Positions 51,079-58,874 of a DNA stretch of 64,000 nucleotides are shown here, piece by piece. The position numbers were made by a program, and so were the translations under genes. Every line of letters begins with the position of its first letter. Position 1 is the stretch's first letter. Below the pieces are notes generated by a model. That model searched no databases and was not told the origin of the DNA. It worked only from the letters and a program-made list of their open reading frames with translations. The DNA is taken from the NCBI GenBank assembly GCA_009663185.1, contig VJZX01000011.1:49583-113582 (forward strand), read 5' to 3'. Source of the DNA: Isoptericola halalbus (lineage in GTDB: Bacteria > Actinomycetota > Actinomycetes > Actinomycetales > Cellulomonadaceae).

Positions 51079-51837
51079 TCACAGCTCGGCGGCCGCGAGC
51101 GCCTGACCCGCCACGGTGATCTCGACGCGCTCGACGTCGGTCAGCGGCACGGCCGACGCGGCGGAGAGCCCGCGCGACTCGGTTCCCGACGCGGTCCACG
51201 TCGCGGCGACGGTGCGGCCGCCGTCGCTGTCCACGAGGACGAGCTCGTAGGCGATCGGCGCGGCTCCGTCGTACCTCGGCCCCGCCGGCCGCTCGGGGTA
51301 GCTGCAGCTCCACTCGAGCTGCGTGCCCCAGGCGCGCGCGGTCGCGGTGAGCGTCGCGCGCACGTCGAGCGCGCCGACGGGCTCGAGGTCCACCGTCGAG
51401 CCCTCGGCCACCGCGGGTGCCGACGGCACCCCTCCGGGCACGCCCCCGGAGTCCCCGCCGCCGAGGGTCAGCCCCGTCAGCACGCCACCGACGACCAGCG
51501 CGGCCGCCGCGGCCAGGGTGACGGCCCGCCGTCGGGCACGCGACCTGCGGGCCGCGGCCGCGAGCGGGGCAAAGGGCACGACGTCGGCGCCCGCGTCGTC
51601 GTCGGACGGCTCGCCGAGCAGCGCGAGGGCGTCCTCCGGCGCCAGGCTCGACAGCAGGCCGGGGACGCCCGCCAGCTCCGCGACGGCCTCGCGGCATGCC
51701 TCGCAGCCCGCGAGGTGCTCCTCGTACTCGCGCCGCTCGGACGGGCCGAGCGCACCCAGGACGTACGCCGCGTCCCACTCGCGGTACGGGTCGGCGGCGC
51801 GGCCGCCCGGCCGATCGATAGGCTCCGACGCGGTCAT
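51079..51837 (-). CDS. Membrane anti-sigma factor (zinc-finger ZAS/RskA type)
   Basis: Holds the adjacent ECF sigma factor inactive at the membrane. Length 252 residues. The cytosolic N-terminus has YVLGALGPSERREYEEHLAGCEACREAV, with the His-x3-Cys-x2-Cys of a ZAS zinc-binding domain (about residues 40-47); one helix (AVTLAAAAALVVGGVLTGLTL, about 105-125) crosses the membrane; the rest is an extracellular sensor domain. ATG at 51837 overlaps the sigma stop by 4 bases, as usual for such pairs. Confidence 0.92.
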   Translation of the reverse strand: MTASEPIDRPGGRAADPYREWDAAYVLGALGPSERREYEEHLAGCEACREAVAELAGVPGLLSSLAPEDALALLGEPSDDDAGADVVPFAPLAAAARRSRARRRAVTLAAAAALVVGGVLTGLTLGGGDSGGVPGGVPSAPAVAEGSTVDLEPVGALDVRATLTATARAWGTQLEWSCSYPERPAGPRYDGAAPIAYELVLVDSDGGRTVAATWTASGTESRGLSAASAVPLTDVERVEITVAGQALAAAEL

Positions 51838-52337
51838 GGCGTCACTCCCTTCTCCTGCAGTGCGAGCCGCAGGGCGCGCAGCGCGTAGTGCATCCGCGAC
51901 TTCACGGTCCCGGCGGGCACGCCCTGCTCCTGTGCCAGCTCGGCGACCGTCCGCCCGCGGTAGTAGGCGCCGACGACGACGGCGCGGTGCTCGGGCGAGA
52001 GCTCGACGAGCGCGTCGGCCACGAGCCAGGCGTCGAGGACCGCCTGGGTCGCGTCGGGCTCGGGCGTCTCGGGGACCTGGTCGGTCGTGCGCTCCCGCGC
52101 GTGCCGGGCGCTGCGCAGGTGGTCGACGACGAGGTTGCGGGCCACGGTGAACAGCCACGCGCGGACCGACTCCTCGGGCCGCTCGAGCACCTCGGGGTGC
52201 CGCCAGAGCCGGAGCAGCGCCTCCTGCACGACGTCCTGCGCCTCGGCGTCGTCGCGCGTGAGCCGCGCGACGTACCGGTGCAGCGCGGCGGCGTGCGCGG
52301 CGTGGATCGCCTCGAGGAGCTGCTCGTCGGTCCGCAC
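51834..52337 (-). CDS. ECF sigma factor (SigK/SigL-like)
   Basis: Sigma factor of 167 residues with region 2 (RLTRDDAEAQDVVQEALLRLWRHPE, about residues 25-50) and region 4 (LSPEHRAVVVGAYYRGRTVAELAQEQGVPAGTVKSRMHYALRALR, about 113-158). Controlled by the coupled anti-sigma factor. It lies seven bases downstream of the YceI gene, whose promoter has the form TGAACC-N16-CGTCGT expected for this kind of sigma factor, so the operon is probably autoregulated. GTG start at 52337. Confidence 0.93.
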   Translation of the reverse strand: MRTDEQLLEAIHAAHAAALHRYVARLTRDDAEAQDVVQEALLRLWRHPEVLERPEESVRAWLFTVARNLVVDHLRSARHARERTTDQVPETPEPDATQAVLDAWLVADALVELSPEHRAVVVGAYYRGRTVAELAQEQGVPAGTVKSRMHYALRALRLALQEKGVTP

Positions 52338-52344
52338 GCGGGTC

Positions 52345-53019
52345 TCATCCCTCCCGCTCGAGGTGGAGCGAGAACTCGACGCTACCCTCGCCGTCGACCG
52401 TGACGAACCCGAGGGACGGCGCCTGGACCCCGAAGTCGGAGAACGTCACCGGCACGCTGCCGACCACCTGCGCGCCGGCGTCGGTCGCCGCGACCTCGGC
52501 CATGACCGTGGCCTCGCGCGTCACGTCCCGGATCGTCAGGTCGCCGGTGAGCTCGACCTCGGTCTCGTCAGCGGTCAGCGTCGCGGGCTCGGTCAGCTCG
52601 AACGTCGCCGTCGGGTACGTGCCGACCTCCATGACCGTGCCACGGAAGTACGCGTCGCGCGGTGGCTCGTCGGTGGCGATGCTCTCGACGTCGACGACGA
52701 CGGACGCGTCGGTGATCGTGCCGCCGTCGAGGGTCACCGAGCCGGTCACCTCCTCGGTGCGTCCCGTGACCATGACGTCCTCGCCGCGCAGCACCTCGTG
52801 CACGCGGTAACCGGCGAACGACCCGTCCGCGACGACCCACACGCCGTCGAGCGACGCGGCGTCGGGCAACGGGCCGCCCGTCTCGTCGAGCGTGGGCGCG
52901 TCGGCCGCCGCGCGGTTGGCCCAGTCGGCGTACAGCCCCGGACCCCACACCACCGCGGCGGTCCCGCCGATCACCGCCGCCACGCCCACACCGATCGCGA
53001 CCTTCGCCACTCTGCGCAC
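52345..53019 (-). CDS. YceI-family protein, membrane-anchored
   Basis: A 224-residue protein with one N-terminal helix (VAKVAIGVGVAAVIGGTAAVVW) and a YceI lipocalin-like domain (about residues 60-222; VWVVADGSFAGYRVHEVL through VTFSDFGVQAPS), which in relatives binds isoprenoid-type lipids outside the membrane. The GTG at 53019 is chosen because the mapped ECF promoter would start transcription near 53064, excluding the ATG at 53100. The ribosome-binding GGAGG lies 12 bases upstream, longer than ideal. First gene of the sigma operon. Confidence 0.85.
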   Translation of the reverse strand: MRRVAKVAIGVGVAAVIGGTAAVVWGPGLYADWANRAAADAPTLDETGGPLPDAASLDGVWVVADGSFAGYRVHEVLRGEDVMVTGRTEEVTGSVTLDGGTITDASVVVDVESIATDEPPRDAYFRGTVMEVGTYPTATFELTEPATLTADETEVELTGDLTIRDVTREATVMAEVAATDAGAQVVGSVPVTFSDFGVQAPSLGFVTVDGEGSVEFSLHLEREG

Positions 53020-53071
53020 GATTCCGCACCGCCTCCGCTCGAGGCGCCCAGGCCGGGCGCTCCTACCCGGC

Positions 53072-53099
53072 ACGACGAGCGGGGGGCCCGAACGGTTCA
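53072..53099 (-). promoter_or_regulatory. ECF promoter of the YceI-sigma-anti-sigma operon
   Basis: On the - strand TGAACC (53099-53094), 16 bases, then CGTCGT (53077-53072). This matches the TGAACC-N16-CGT type used by SigL-like ECF factors. Its -35 is half of a 13-bp inverted repeat shared with the opposite promoter. Confidence 0.75.
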
Positions 53100-53124
53100 T
53101 TGCGGCGCCGGTGAACCGTTCGGG
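53087..53124. repeat. 13-bp inverted repeat uniting two divergent ECF -35 elements
   Basis: CCCGAACGGTTCA (53087-53099) and its exact inverse TGAACCGTTCGGG (53112-53124), 12 bases apart. Each arm contains one TGAACC -35 element, so homology extends 7 bases beyond the hexamer itself. Confidence 0.85.
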
Positions 53125-53139
53125 CGTGCGTCCCGTCGT
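53112..53139 (+). promoter_or_regulatory. ECF promoter of the lipoprotein gene
   Basis: TGAACC (53112-53117), 16 bases, CGTCGT (53134-53139): identical elements and spacing to the divergent promoter. Transcription should start near 53147, leaving a 28-base leader with AAGGAGG before the ATG at 53175. Confidence 0.75.
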
Positions 53140-53174
53140 ACGGGGTGAGGAACGTTCCGATCCAAGGAGGCAGC

Positions 53175-53699
53175 ATGCGACGCAAGCACGGTCTGGCACT
53201 CACGATGGTCACCCTCGCGACGACGCTCGCGACGGCGACCGCCTGCGCCGGAGGGGACGAGGAGCCGGGCGCCACGGACACCGGTACCGACACCGGCATG
53301 GAGGAGCCGGCCGGCGACGCCGTGCTCGCCACGGGTGACAGCGAGCTCGGCGAGATCGTCGTCGACGGCGAGGGCATGACGGTCTACTACTTCTCCAACG
53401 ACGTACCCGACTCGGGCGAGAGCGTCTGCGAGGGCGAGTGCCTGGCCGCGTGGCCGCCGGTGCATGCCGACGGCGAGGACCCGCAGGTCGAGGGCGTCGA
53501 CGCCGAGGTCGGCACCATCACCGGGACCGACGGCGAGCTGCAGGTCACGCTCGACGGCCGGCCCGTCTACCTGTACGCGGGCGACTCCGCGCCCGGCGAC
53601 GTCGCGGGCCAGGGGCTCAACGACGTCTGGTGGGTCGTCGCGCCCGACGGGTCGGAGATCACCGAGCTGCCCGGTTCGGGATCGGACTCCGGCTACTGA
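53175..53699 (+). CDS. Secreted lipoprotein with COG4315-type repeats
   Basis: A 174-residue predicted lipoprotein. The signal peptide ends TATACAGG, with Cys as the lipidation site, followed by an acidic Thr/Glu/Gly linker. The mature part has two related repeats characterised by TVYYFSNDVPDSGESVCEGECLAAWPP and RPVYLYAGDSAPGDVAGQGLNDVWWVV, as in the uncharacterised COG4315 family. Regulated, by sequence, by the same ECF sigma factor as the YceI operon. Redox or heme-related roles have been suggested for relatives but are not established here. Confidence 0.88.
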   Translation: MRRKHGLALTMVTLATTLATATACAGGDEEPGATDTGTDTGMEEPAGDAVLATGDSELGEIVVDGEGMTVYYFSNDVPDSGESVCEGECLAAWPPVHADGEDPQVEGVDAEVGTITGTDGELQVTLDGRPVYLYAGDSAPGDVAGQGLNDVWWVVAPDGSEITELPGSGSDSGY

Positions 53700-53701
53700 C
53701 G

Positions 53702-54049
53702 TCAGATCGAGTCGAGGATCCGGCCGCGGGCGGCATCGCGCTCCGACCGTGTGATGCTGCCCGCGGCGTAGAGGCGGTCGATCTCGGCGAGCCGCTCCTC
53801 GAGCGTCTTGCCGGGCTCGCTGCCCGACGGCGGCTCGGGCGCGGGTGCTCGCACCGCGGCCTGCGCGGGGTCGGCCGGGGCCATGGTGCGGCTCTGCGCC
53901 CAGCGCACCTGGAGGTCGGTCTCGGGGTCGAGTGGATCGATGCCCGCGTCGTGCAGCTTCTTGGCGCGCCGGGCCGCCATCGCAACGCTCGCGATCGCGA
54001 CGGCGACGAACGCGACCATGAACAGGCCCCCGAACCCCTCGATGAACAT
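53702..54049 (-). CDS. Membrane-anchored SHOCT-domain protein
   Basis: A 115-residue protein with an N-terminal helix (FGGLFMVAFVAVAIASVAMAA), a linker rich in Pro and Ala, and a C-terminal SHOCT motif (EERLAEIDRLYAAGSITRSERDAARGRIL, about residues 84-113). SHOCT domains are short oligomerisation segments without a single known function. AAGGAGC lies 8 bases before the ATG at 54049, and TACGGT at 54084-54079 is a possible -10. Convergent with the lipoprotein, leaving 2 bases between stops. Confidence 0.8.
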   Translation of the reverse strand: MFIEGFGGLFMVAFVAVAIASVAMAARRAKKLHDAGIDPLDPETDLQVRWAQSRTMAPADPAQAAVRAPAPEPPSGSEPGKTLEERLAEIDRLYAAGSITRSERDAARGRILDSI

Positions 54050-54126
54050 GCGCACGCTCCTTCGTCGGATGTGCGCGCACCGTAGCAGCAGCGATGCCCG
54101 AGCGCACCGGCGTCGGAGGTCGCACG

Positions 54127-54132
54127 TAGGGT
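54127..54132 (+). promoter_or_regulatory. Leaderless -10 hexamer TAGGGT
   Basis: TAGGGT ends 7 bases before the ATG at 54140 of the endonuclease IV-like gene. Confidence 0.6.
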
Positions 54133-54139
54133 GTGGGCC

Positions 54140-54928
54140 ATGAGCGTGAAGATCGGGGCCCACGTCGACTTCGACGACGCCGTCGCGCAGGCGAAGGAGA
54201 TCGGGGCGGACGTCGTGCAGGTCTTCGTGTCGGACCCGCAGTCGTGGAAGGTGCCGCCGCTCGCCCACCCGGGCGGCGCCGAGGCGTACCGCGACGAAGT
54301 CGCCGCAGCCGGGCTCGACGTCTACGTCCACGCGCCGTACGTGATCAACGTGGCATCCACGAACAACCGCATCCGCATCCCGAGCCGCAAGCTGCTGCAG
54401 CAGGTCATGACGCGCGCCGAGGAGATCGGCGCCCTGGGCGTCGTCGTGCACGGCGGACACGTCACCGCCAAGGACGACCCTTCCGCCGGCTTCGACAACT
54501 GGCGCAAGGCGATCGACGCGCTCGAGTCGGACGTGCCGGTCTTCATCGAGAACACCGCCGGCGGCGACTTCTCCCTGGCACGCCGGCTCGAGCGCATCGA
54601 GCAGCTCTGGGCCGCGGTGATGCAGGCGAACGGCGCGGACAACGTCGGCTTCACGCTCGACACCTGCCACGCCTGGGCCGGCGGCATCGACCTCGCGACG
54701 GCGGTCGACGAGATCCGCGGCATCACCGGGCGGATCGACCTCGTCCACGCCAACGACTCGCGCGACGCCGCCGGGTCCGGCGCCGACCGGCACGCCCACT
54801 TCGGGCTCGGCACCATCCCCGAGGACCTGCTGGTCGGCGTCATCACGGACGCCGGTGCGCCGGTCGTCTGTGAGACGCACGGGGACATGGGGCCGGACAT
54901 CGCCTGGCTGCGCGAGCGGCTCGCGTAG
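54140..54928 (+). CDS. nfo: Endonuclease IV-like AP endonuclease
   Basis: TIM-barrel zinc enzyme of 262 residues that incises DNA at abasic sites. Metal-binding positions are in [63 protein letters not shown] and VCETHGDMG. Residues follow the Nfo pattern rather than sugar isomerases. ATG at 54140 is supported by the TAGGGT element; an upstream GTG would add three residues. Followed by an inverted-repeat terminator. Confidence 0.88.
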   Translation: MSVKIGAHVDFDDAVAQAKEIGADVVQVFVSDPQSWKVPPLAHPGGAEAYRDEVAAAGLDVYVHAPYVINVASTNNRIRIPSRKLLQQVMTRAEEIGALGVVVHGGHVTAKDDPSAGFDNWRKAIDALESDVPVFIENTAGGDFSLARRLERIEQLWAAVMQANGADNVGFTLDTCHAWAGGIDLATAVDEIRGITGRIDLVHANDSRDAAGSGADRHAHFGLGTIPEDLLVGVITDAGAPVVCETHGDMGPDIAWLRERLA

Positions 54929-54960
54929 CCGGGAGAGGATCCTACGAATCGCTAGCGCAA

Positions 54961-55016
54961 GAAACCCAGTCTTCCTTTCGGTACGAGACCTCCTGATCGC
55001 AGGATGACTGGGTTTC
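54961..55016. terminator. Inverted repeat with 16-bp arms after the nfo gene
   Basis: GAAACCCAGTCTTCCT (54961-54976) pairs with 55001-55016 with one mismatch around a 24-base spacer, followed by a pyrimidine-rich tail. It lies between convergent genes. Confidence 0.6.
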
Positions 55017-55080
55017 CTTCAACAAGCTCAGGCGTTGCTGCAACTGCTCGCCGCGCCGACACCAGGCGCCCGCCGGTGCG

Positions 55081-55431
55081 TCAGAACGACAGCACGCGCA
55101 GCACCAGCGCAGCGGCCGAGGCCACGGTGAGCACGACGGTCGGCATGGCTCCCTTGGCGTCGCCCGCACGCAGGTGTGTCACTACGCCGCCGACGAAGTA
55201 CAGCACCAGGCAGGCGGCAGCCGCGACACCGAGGTACTCGACCCAGCTGCCGACGATCAGCCCGGCGGCACCCGCGACGAGCAGCCCGCCCAGCACGGGG
55301 ACGAACCTGCGAGCCACGCCCAGCCCGACGAGCTGGTCGACGATCGCCTGCTGGCCGGTCACCTTGGTGAAGCCGGAGAACAGCAGCGCGAGCGAGAGCA
55401 GGGACGAGACGACGACGTACGCGATGAACAC
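55081..55431 (-). CDS. DoxX-family membrane protein
   Basis: A 116-residue protein with four helices of the DoxX type (VFIAYVVVSSLLSLALLFSGFTKVTG, then VARRFVPVLGGLLVAGAAGLI). DoxX relatives are associated with thiol or quinone stress. The GTG at 55431 has AAGGAG 7 bases upstream. It is divergent from the HxlR-type regulator, which likely controls it. Confidence 0.85.
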   Translation of the reverse strand: MFIAYVVVSSLLSLALLFSGFTKVTGQQAIVDQLVGLGVARRFVPVLGGLLVAGAAGLIVGSWVEYLGVAAAACLVLYFVGGVVTHLRAGDAKGAMPTVVLTVASAAALVLRVLSF

Positions 55432-55539
55432 GCGGGGACTCCTTCGATTGGCCCGGAACCGGGCAGACCAGCGCCACCTGAGGCGGCGGCAGGGGGAGTC
55501 TGCTCGACCATGGGTGAGTTGCCAAGCCGCACGGAAGCA

Positions 55540-55556
55540 ACTTACGGTGAGTAAGT
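55540..55556 (+). promoter_or_regulatory. HxlR operator overlapping a leaderless promoter and start codon
   Basis: ACTTAC-GGTGA-GTAAGT is an inverted repeat that contains the -10 hexamer TACGGT (55543-55548) and runs into the GTG start at 55555. A repressor bound here would block its own transcription; autoregulation is inferred. Confidence 0.6.
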
Positions 55557-55938
55557 GACAGTGGAGAGCATGACGCCCCGCGGCGACCTGCCGCCGGTCC
55601 CGCAGATCGACTCGGTTCCGTGCACCGTCTTTCAGCGCACCCTCGAGCGCGTGGGTCAGCGCTGGTCCGGTGCGGTGCTCTTCGCGGCGGTCGCCGGCGC
55701 ACGCCGCTTCGGCGAGTACCGGCGTGCGGTCGCAGGCATCTCCGACCGCATGCTCGCTCTGCGCCTCAAGGAGCTCGAGCGGGACGGGTTCATCGAGCGC
55801 GAGGTGATCCCCTCGACCCCGGTGCAGATCCTCTACCGGCCCACACCCGCCGGCGCCGAGCTCATGGCCGCGCTCCAGCCGCTCGCCGACTGGGGACAAC
55901 GGCACGCTCCCGCCCTCGCCGAACGGGAACAGCAGTAG
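55555..55938 (+). CDS. HxlR/DUF24-family transcriptional regulator
   Basis: A 127-residue winged-helix regulator. The core is VPCTVFQRTLERVGQRWSGAVLFAAVAGARRFGEYRRAVAGISDRMLALRLKELERDGFIERE, with the N-terminal cysteine (Cys23) at the position used by YodB/QorR-type redox sensors. The GTG is preceded by TACGGT six bases upstream; an ATG five codons later is the alternative. The divergent DoxX gene is the probable target, suggesting a quinone or thiol-stress switch. Confidence 0.9.
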   Translation: MTVESMTPRGDLPPVPQIDSVPCTVFQRTLERVGQRWSGAVLFAAVAGARRFGEYRRAVAGISDRMLALRLKELERDGFIEREVIPSTPVQILYRPTPAGAELMAALQPLADWGQRHAPALAEREQQ

Positions 55939-55959
55939 GCGCTCGCCAGGACCAGATCC

Positions 55960-56619
55960 TCAGACCAGCCCGGCGTCGTGCATCACGATCGCGGCCTGCA
56001 CGCGGTTGGCCGCGTCGAGCTTGGTGAGGATGCGCGAGACGTGCGTCTTGACCGTCGGCACGCTCATGTAGAGCTCGCCCGCGACCTCGGCGTTGGACAG
56101 CCCGCGCGCGACCGCGAGCGCGACCTCGCGCTCACGCTCGGTCAGGCTCGCGACGCGCTGGGTCGCGGCTCGCCGCCCGTCGGGTGCGGACGACCGCGAC
56201 ACCGTGGCGATGAGCTGCGACGTCACGCTCGGCGACAGGGTCGGCTCCCCCGCCGCCGCCGCGCGCACCGCGGCGACGAGCCGGTCGGGCGGCGTGTCCT
56301 TGAGCAGGAACCCGGCCGCCCCGACGCGCAGCGCCTCGAGCACCATGTCGTCGGTGTCGAACGTCGTGAGCACGATGACGCGCGACGGCGTCCCCGCCGC
56401 GACGAGCCGGCGCGTCGCCTCGAGCCCGTCCAGGCGCGGCATGCGGATGTCCATGAGCACGACGTCCGGCCGCTGCCGGCCGACCAGCTCGACGCCGGCG
56501 GCGCCGTCGGGTGCCTCGCCCACCACCTCGAGGTCGGGCGAGCCGCCCAGGATCAGGCCGAGCCCGGCACGGACCAGGGCGTCGTCGTCGACCACGACGA
56601 CCGAGACGGGTTCGCTCAT
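55960..56619 (-). CDS. NarL-family response regulator
   Basis: A 219-residue two-component regulator. The receiver domain has the acidic pocket VVDDDALVRAG, the phospho-acceptor Asp in VVLMDIRMPRLDG (about residue 55), Thr in VLTTFDTDD and Lys in FLLKDTPPDRL. The output is a LuxR-type HTH (LTEREREVALAVARGLSNAEVAGELYMSVPTVKTHVSRIL). Its ATG overlaps the histidine kinase stop by 4 bases. The facing ABC exporter is its likely target. Confidence 0.95.
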   Translation of the reverse strand: MSEPVSVVVVDDDALVRAGLGLILGGSPDLEVVGEAPDGAAGVELVGRQRPDVVLMDIRMPRLDGLEATRRLVAAGTPSRVIVLTTFDTDDMVLEALRVGAAGFLLKDTPPDRLVAAVRAAAAGEPTLSPSVTSQLIATVSRSSAPDGRRAATQRVASLTEREREVALAVARGLSNAEVAGELYMSVPTVKTHVSRILTKLDAANRVQAAIVMHDAGLV

Positions 56620-57821
56620 GGGGCCCACGGTAGCCAGGTGGACACGACGAACGCGCCGCCCGCCGACCCGTACGCGAGGCGGCCGCCGACGAGCTCGGCC
56701 CGTTCGGTGAGCCCGACCAGGCCGAGACCCGACGGCGGCGGCGCGCCGACCGGCGTCGGCTCCGGACCGACGCTGCGCACCGGGTTGCGCACCGCCAGTG
56801 ACAGCCCCTCGCCCGGCTCGCCGTCGACCACGACCGTGACCGGCGCCCACGGCGCGTGCTTGCGCGCGTTGGTCATCGCCTCCTGGACGATGCGGAAGGC
56901 GTGGCGGCTCACGGCCTCGGGGAGCTCGGTGAGGCGGCGCGCCCGGACGTCGAGATGCACCTCGGTGCCGCTCGCACGTGCCTCGTCGACCAGCTCGTCG
57001 AGGTCGGCGAGCGTGGGTTGCGGACGCTCGGGGCGACCGGGCCCCTCCTGCTCCGCCGCCCCGCCGTCGGTCTCGCGCAGCACGCCCAGGACCTCGCGCA
57101 GCTCGGTGAGCGCGGCGTGCGCGTTCGACTGCACGACCGCCGCCGTCTCGACGACCTTCTCGGGTGGCAGGTCGGTCCGGTACGCCAGGGCGCCGGCGTG
57201 CATCGCGACGAGCGACATGCGGTGGGCGAGCACGTCGTGCATCTCCCGGGCGATGCGTGCCCGCTCGTTGACGCGCGCCTGGGCCACGCGGCTGGCCTGC
57301 TCGCGCTCCGCGGTCTCGGCGCGCTCGCGCAGCGACTCCAGGTGCTCACGCCGCAGCCCGATGTACGCGCCGATCCACACGAGCAACGCATAGCTCACGA
57401 CACCACCGATGACGTCGATCACCGCGGAGTACCCCTGGTCCACGACGACGGGGTGCAGCACGCCGTACACCCAGCCGGCGAGCACGAACACGACACCGAC
57501 GACGCCGATGCGCCACCACCGGCGGTGCGTGGCGAGCGAGACGACGGCGATGACCTCCGCGCCGACCACCGAGATCGAGACGGCGGTCGCCGCGGTGAGC
57601 ACGAGGGCGACGGTCAGCGGCGCCCTGCGTCGCAGCAGGAGCAACCCGAGCCCCACGAGGAAGAAGACGAAGTCGAGCGCCCACAGGAAGTCGGGAACCA
57701 CCCGCTCGCCCAGGTCGACCTCGTACGCGATGAGGGCGGTGACGGCGACGCCGAAGAGGGCGGCGACCGTGATGCGCCACACCTCGCCCCACACTCGGGC
57801 GGCGCGGGATCGGGTGGGCAC
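56616..57821 (-). CDS. DesK/NarX-type sensor histidine kinase
   Basis: A 401-residue membrane kinase with five or so N-terminal helices and a HisKA_3 domain; the phospho-acceptor is His in ERARIAREMHDVLAHRMSLVAMH (about residue 196). The ATPase domain has the N-box IVQEAMTNARKHA and G-box GLGLVGLTERAELVGG. The GTG at 57821 follows TAGGCT by 6 bases. Expressed with the response regulator, and divergent from an ABC transporter whose substrate it may sense. Confidence 0.93.
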   Translation of the reverse strand: MPTRSRAARVWGEVWRITVAALFGVAVTALIAYEVDLGERVVPDFLWALDFVFFLVGLGLLLLRRRAPLTVALVLTAATAVSISVVGAEVIAVVSLATHRRWWRIGVVGVVFVLAGWVYGVLHPVVVDQGYSAVIDVIGGVVSYALLVWIGAYIGLRREHLESLRERAETAEREQASRVAQARVNERARIAREMHDVLAHRMSLVAMHAGALAYRTDLPPEKVVETAAVVQSNAHAALTELREVLGVLRETDGGAAEQEGPGRPERPQPTLADLDELVDEARASGTEVHLDVRARRLTELPEAVSRHAFRIVQEAMTNARKHAPWAPVTVVVDGEPGEGLSLAVRNPVRSVGPEPTPVGAPPPSGLGLVGLTERAELVGGRLAYGSAGGAFVVSTWLPWAP

Positions 57822-57827
57822 GCCCCG

Positions 57828-57833
57828 AGCCTA
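57828..57833 (-). promoter_or_regulatory. Leaderless -10 hexamer TAGGCT for the histidine kinase
   Basis: On the - strand TAGGCT ends 6 bases before the GTG at 57821. Confidence 0.6.
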
Positions 57834-57974
57834 GGCACCGAGCATGACCTGGGCATCCGCCGTCGGGCCACCGCGCGTCATCCCATCGGACGACCCCGGT
57901 CGACCTGCTCGGCCGACCCAGGTCCATGCGGCCGGCCGATGCGCGCGCCCGGCGCGTGGCGGGACCGTGGAGCC

Positions 57975-58874
57975 ATGATCACCGTGGAGCGCCTGACCAA
58001 GAGATACGGCCCTGTCGTGGCCGTGGACGACGTGTCGTTCACCGCCACCCAGGGCCACGTGACCGGATTCCTCGGGCCCAACGGCGCCGGGAAGTCCACG
58101 ACGATGCGCATGATGTGCGGGCTCACGCCCGCGACGTCGGGCACCGCGCGCATCCTCGGTGTGCCGTTCGCGGCGCTGGCCAACCCTGGCCGCCGCGTCG
58201 GCGTCCTGCTCGACGCGTCCGCGCAGCACGCGGGCCGCACCGGCCGCGAGGTCCTCACCCTCGCCGCGCTGCTCACGGGCGTCGACCGGCGTCGCATCGA
58301 CGCCGTCCTCGACCTGGTCGGCCTCACCGACAAGGAGGCTGCGCGGCGCGTCGGGACGTACTCGCTCGGCATGCGGCAGCGGCTCGGCATCGCCTCCGCG
58401 CTGCTCGGCGACCCGGAGGTGCTCGTCCTCGACGAGCCTGCCAACGGCCTCGACCCGGCCGGCATCCGCTGGATGCGCGACCTGCTGCAGGACTTCGCCG
58501 CGCGCGGCGGGACCGTGCTGCTCAGCTCGCACCTGCTGCACGAGATCGAGCAGGTCGCCGACCGGCTCGTCGTCATCGGGCGCGGGCGCGTCGTCGCCCA
58601 GGGCGCCAAGGACGACCTGCTGCGTCGCGCCGGCACGTTCGCCCGCTCCGACGACGACGCGGCGCTCGCCGCCGCGCTGCGCGGCGCCGGGATCGCCGTC
58701 GTGCCGCTCGCCACGGGCGGGCTCGACGCGGAGGCCGAACCGGCCGTCGTGGCAAGGACCGCGAGCGCGGCCGGCGTCGTCGTCACCGAGCTGCGGGCGG
58801 CCGGCTCGCGCGGGCTCGAGGACCTGTTCTTCGAGCTCACGGCCGATGACGCGCGCGAGGAGGTGTCGGCATGA
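57975..58874 (+). CDS. ABC exporter ATP-binding protein
   Basis: ATPase of 299 residues for an ABC-2-type exporter. It has Walker A GPNGAGKSTT (about residues 34-43), signature YSLGMRQRLGIASALLGDP (about 128-146), Walker B VLVLDEPANGLDP and the H-loop LLSSHLLHE. The C-terminal 80 residues resemble the regulatory tail of drug/antibiotic-efflux ATPases. GTGGAGCC precedes the ATG at 57975. It overlaps the permease gene by 4 bases. Confidence 0.95.
   Translation: MITVERLTKRYGPVVAVDDVSFTATQGHVTGFLGPNGAGKSTTMRMMCGLTPATSGTARILGVPFAALANPGRRVGVLLDASAQHAGRTGREVLTLAALLTGVDRRRIDAVLDLVGLTDKEAARRVGTYSLGMRQRLGIASALLGDPEVLVLDEPANGLDPAGIRWMRDLLQDFAARGGTVLLSSHLLHEIEQVADRLVVIGRGRVVAQGAKDDLLRRAGTFARSDDDAALAAALRGAGIAVVPLATGGLDAEAEPAVVARTASAAGVVVTELRAAGSRGLEDLFFELTADDAREEVSA

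Noticed and set aside
53020..53199. Longer YceI ORF starting at the ATG at 53100 or earlier
   Set aside because: Those codons lie in or upstream of the ECF promoter, and the ATG is part of the inverted repeat.
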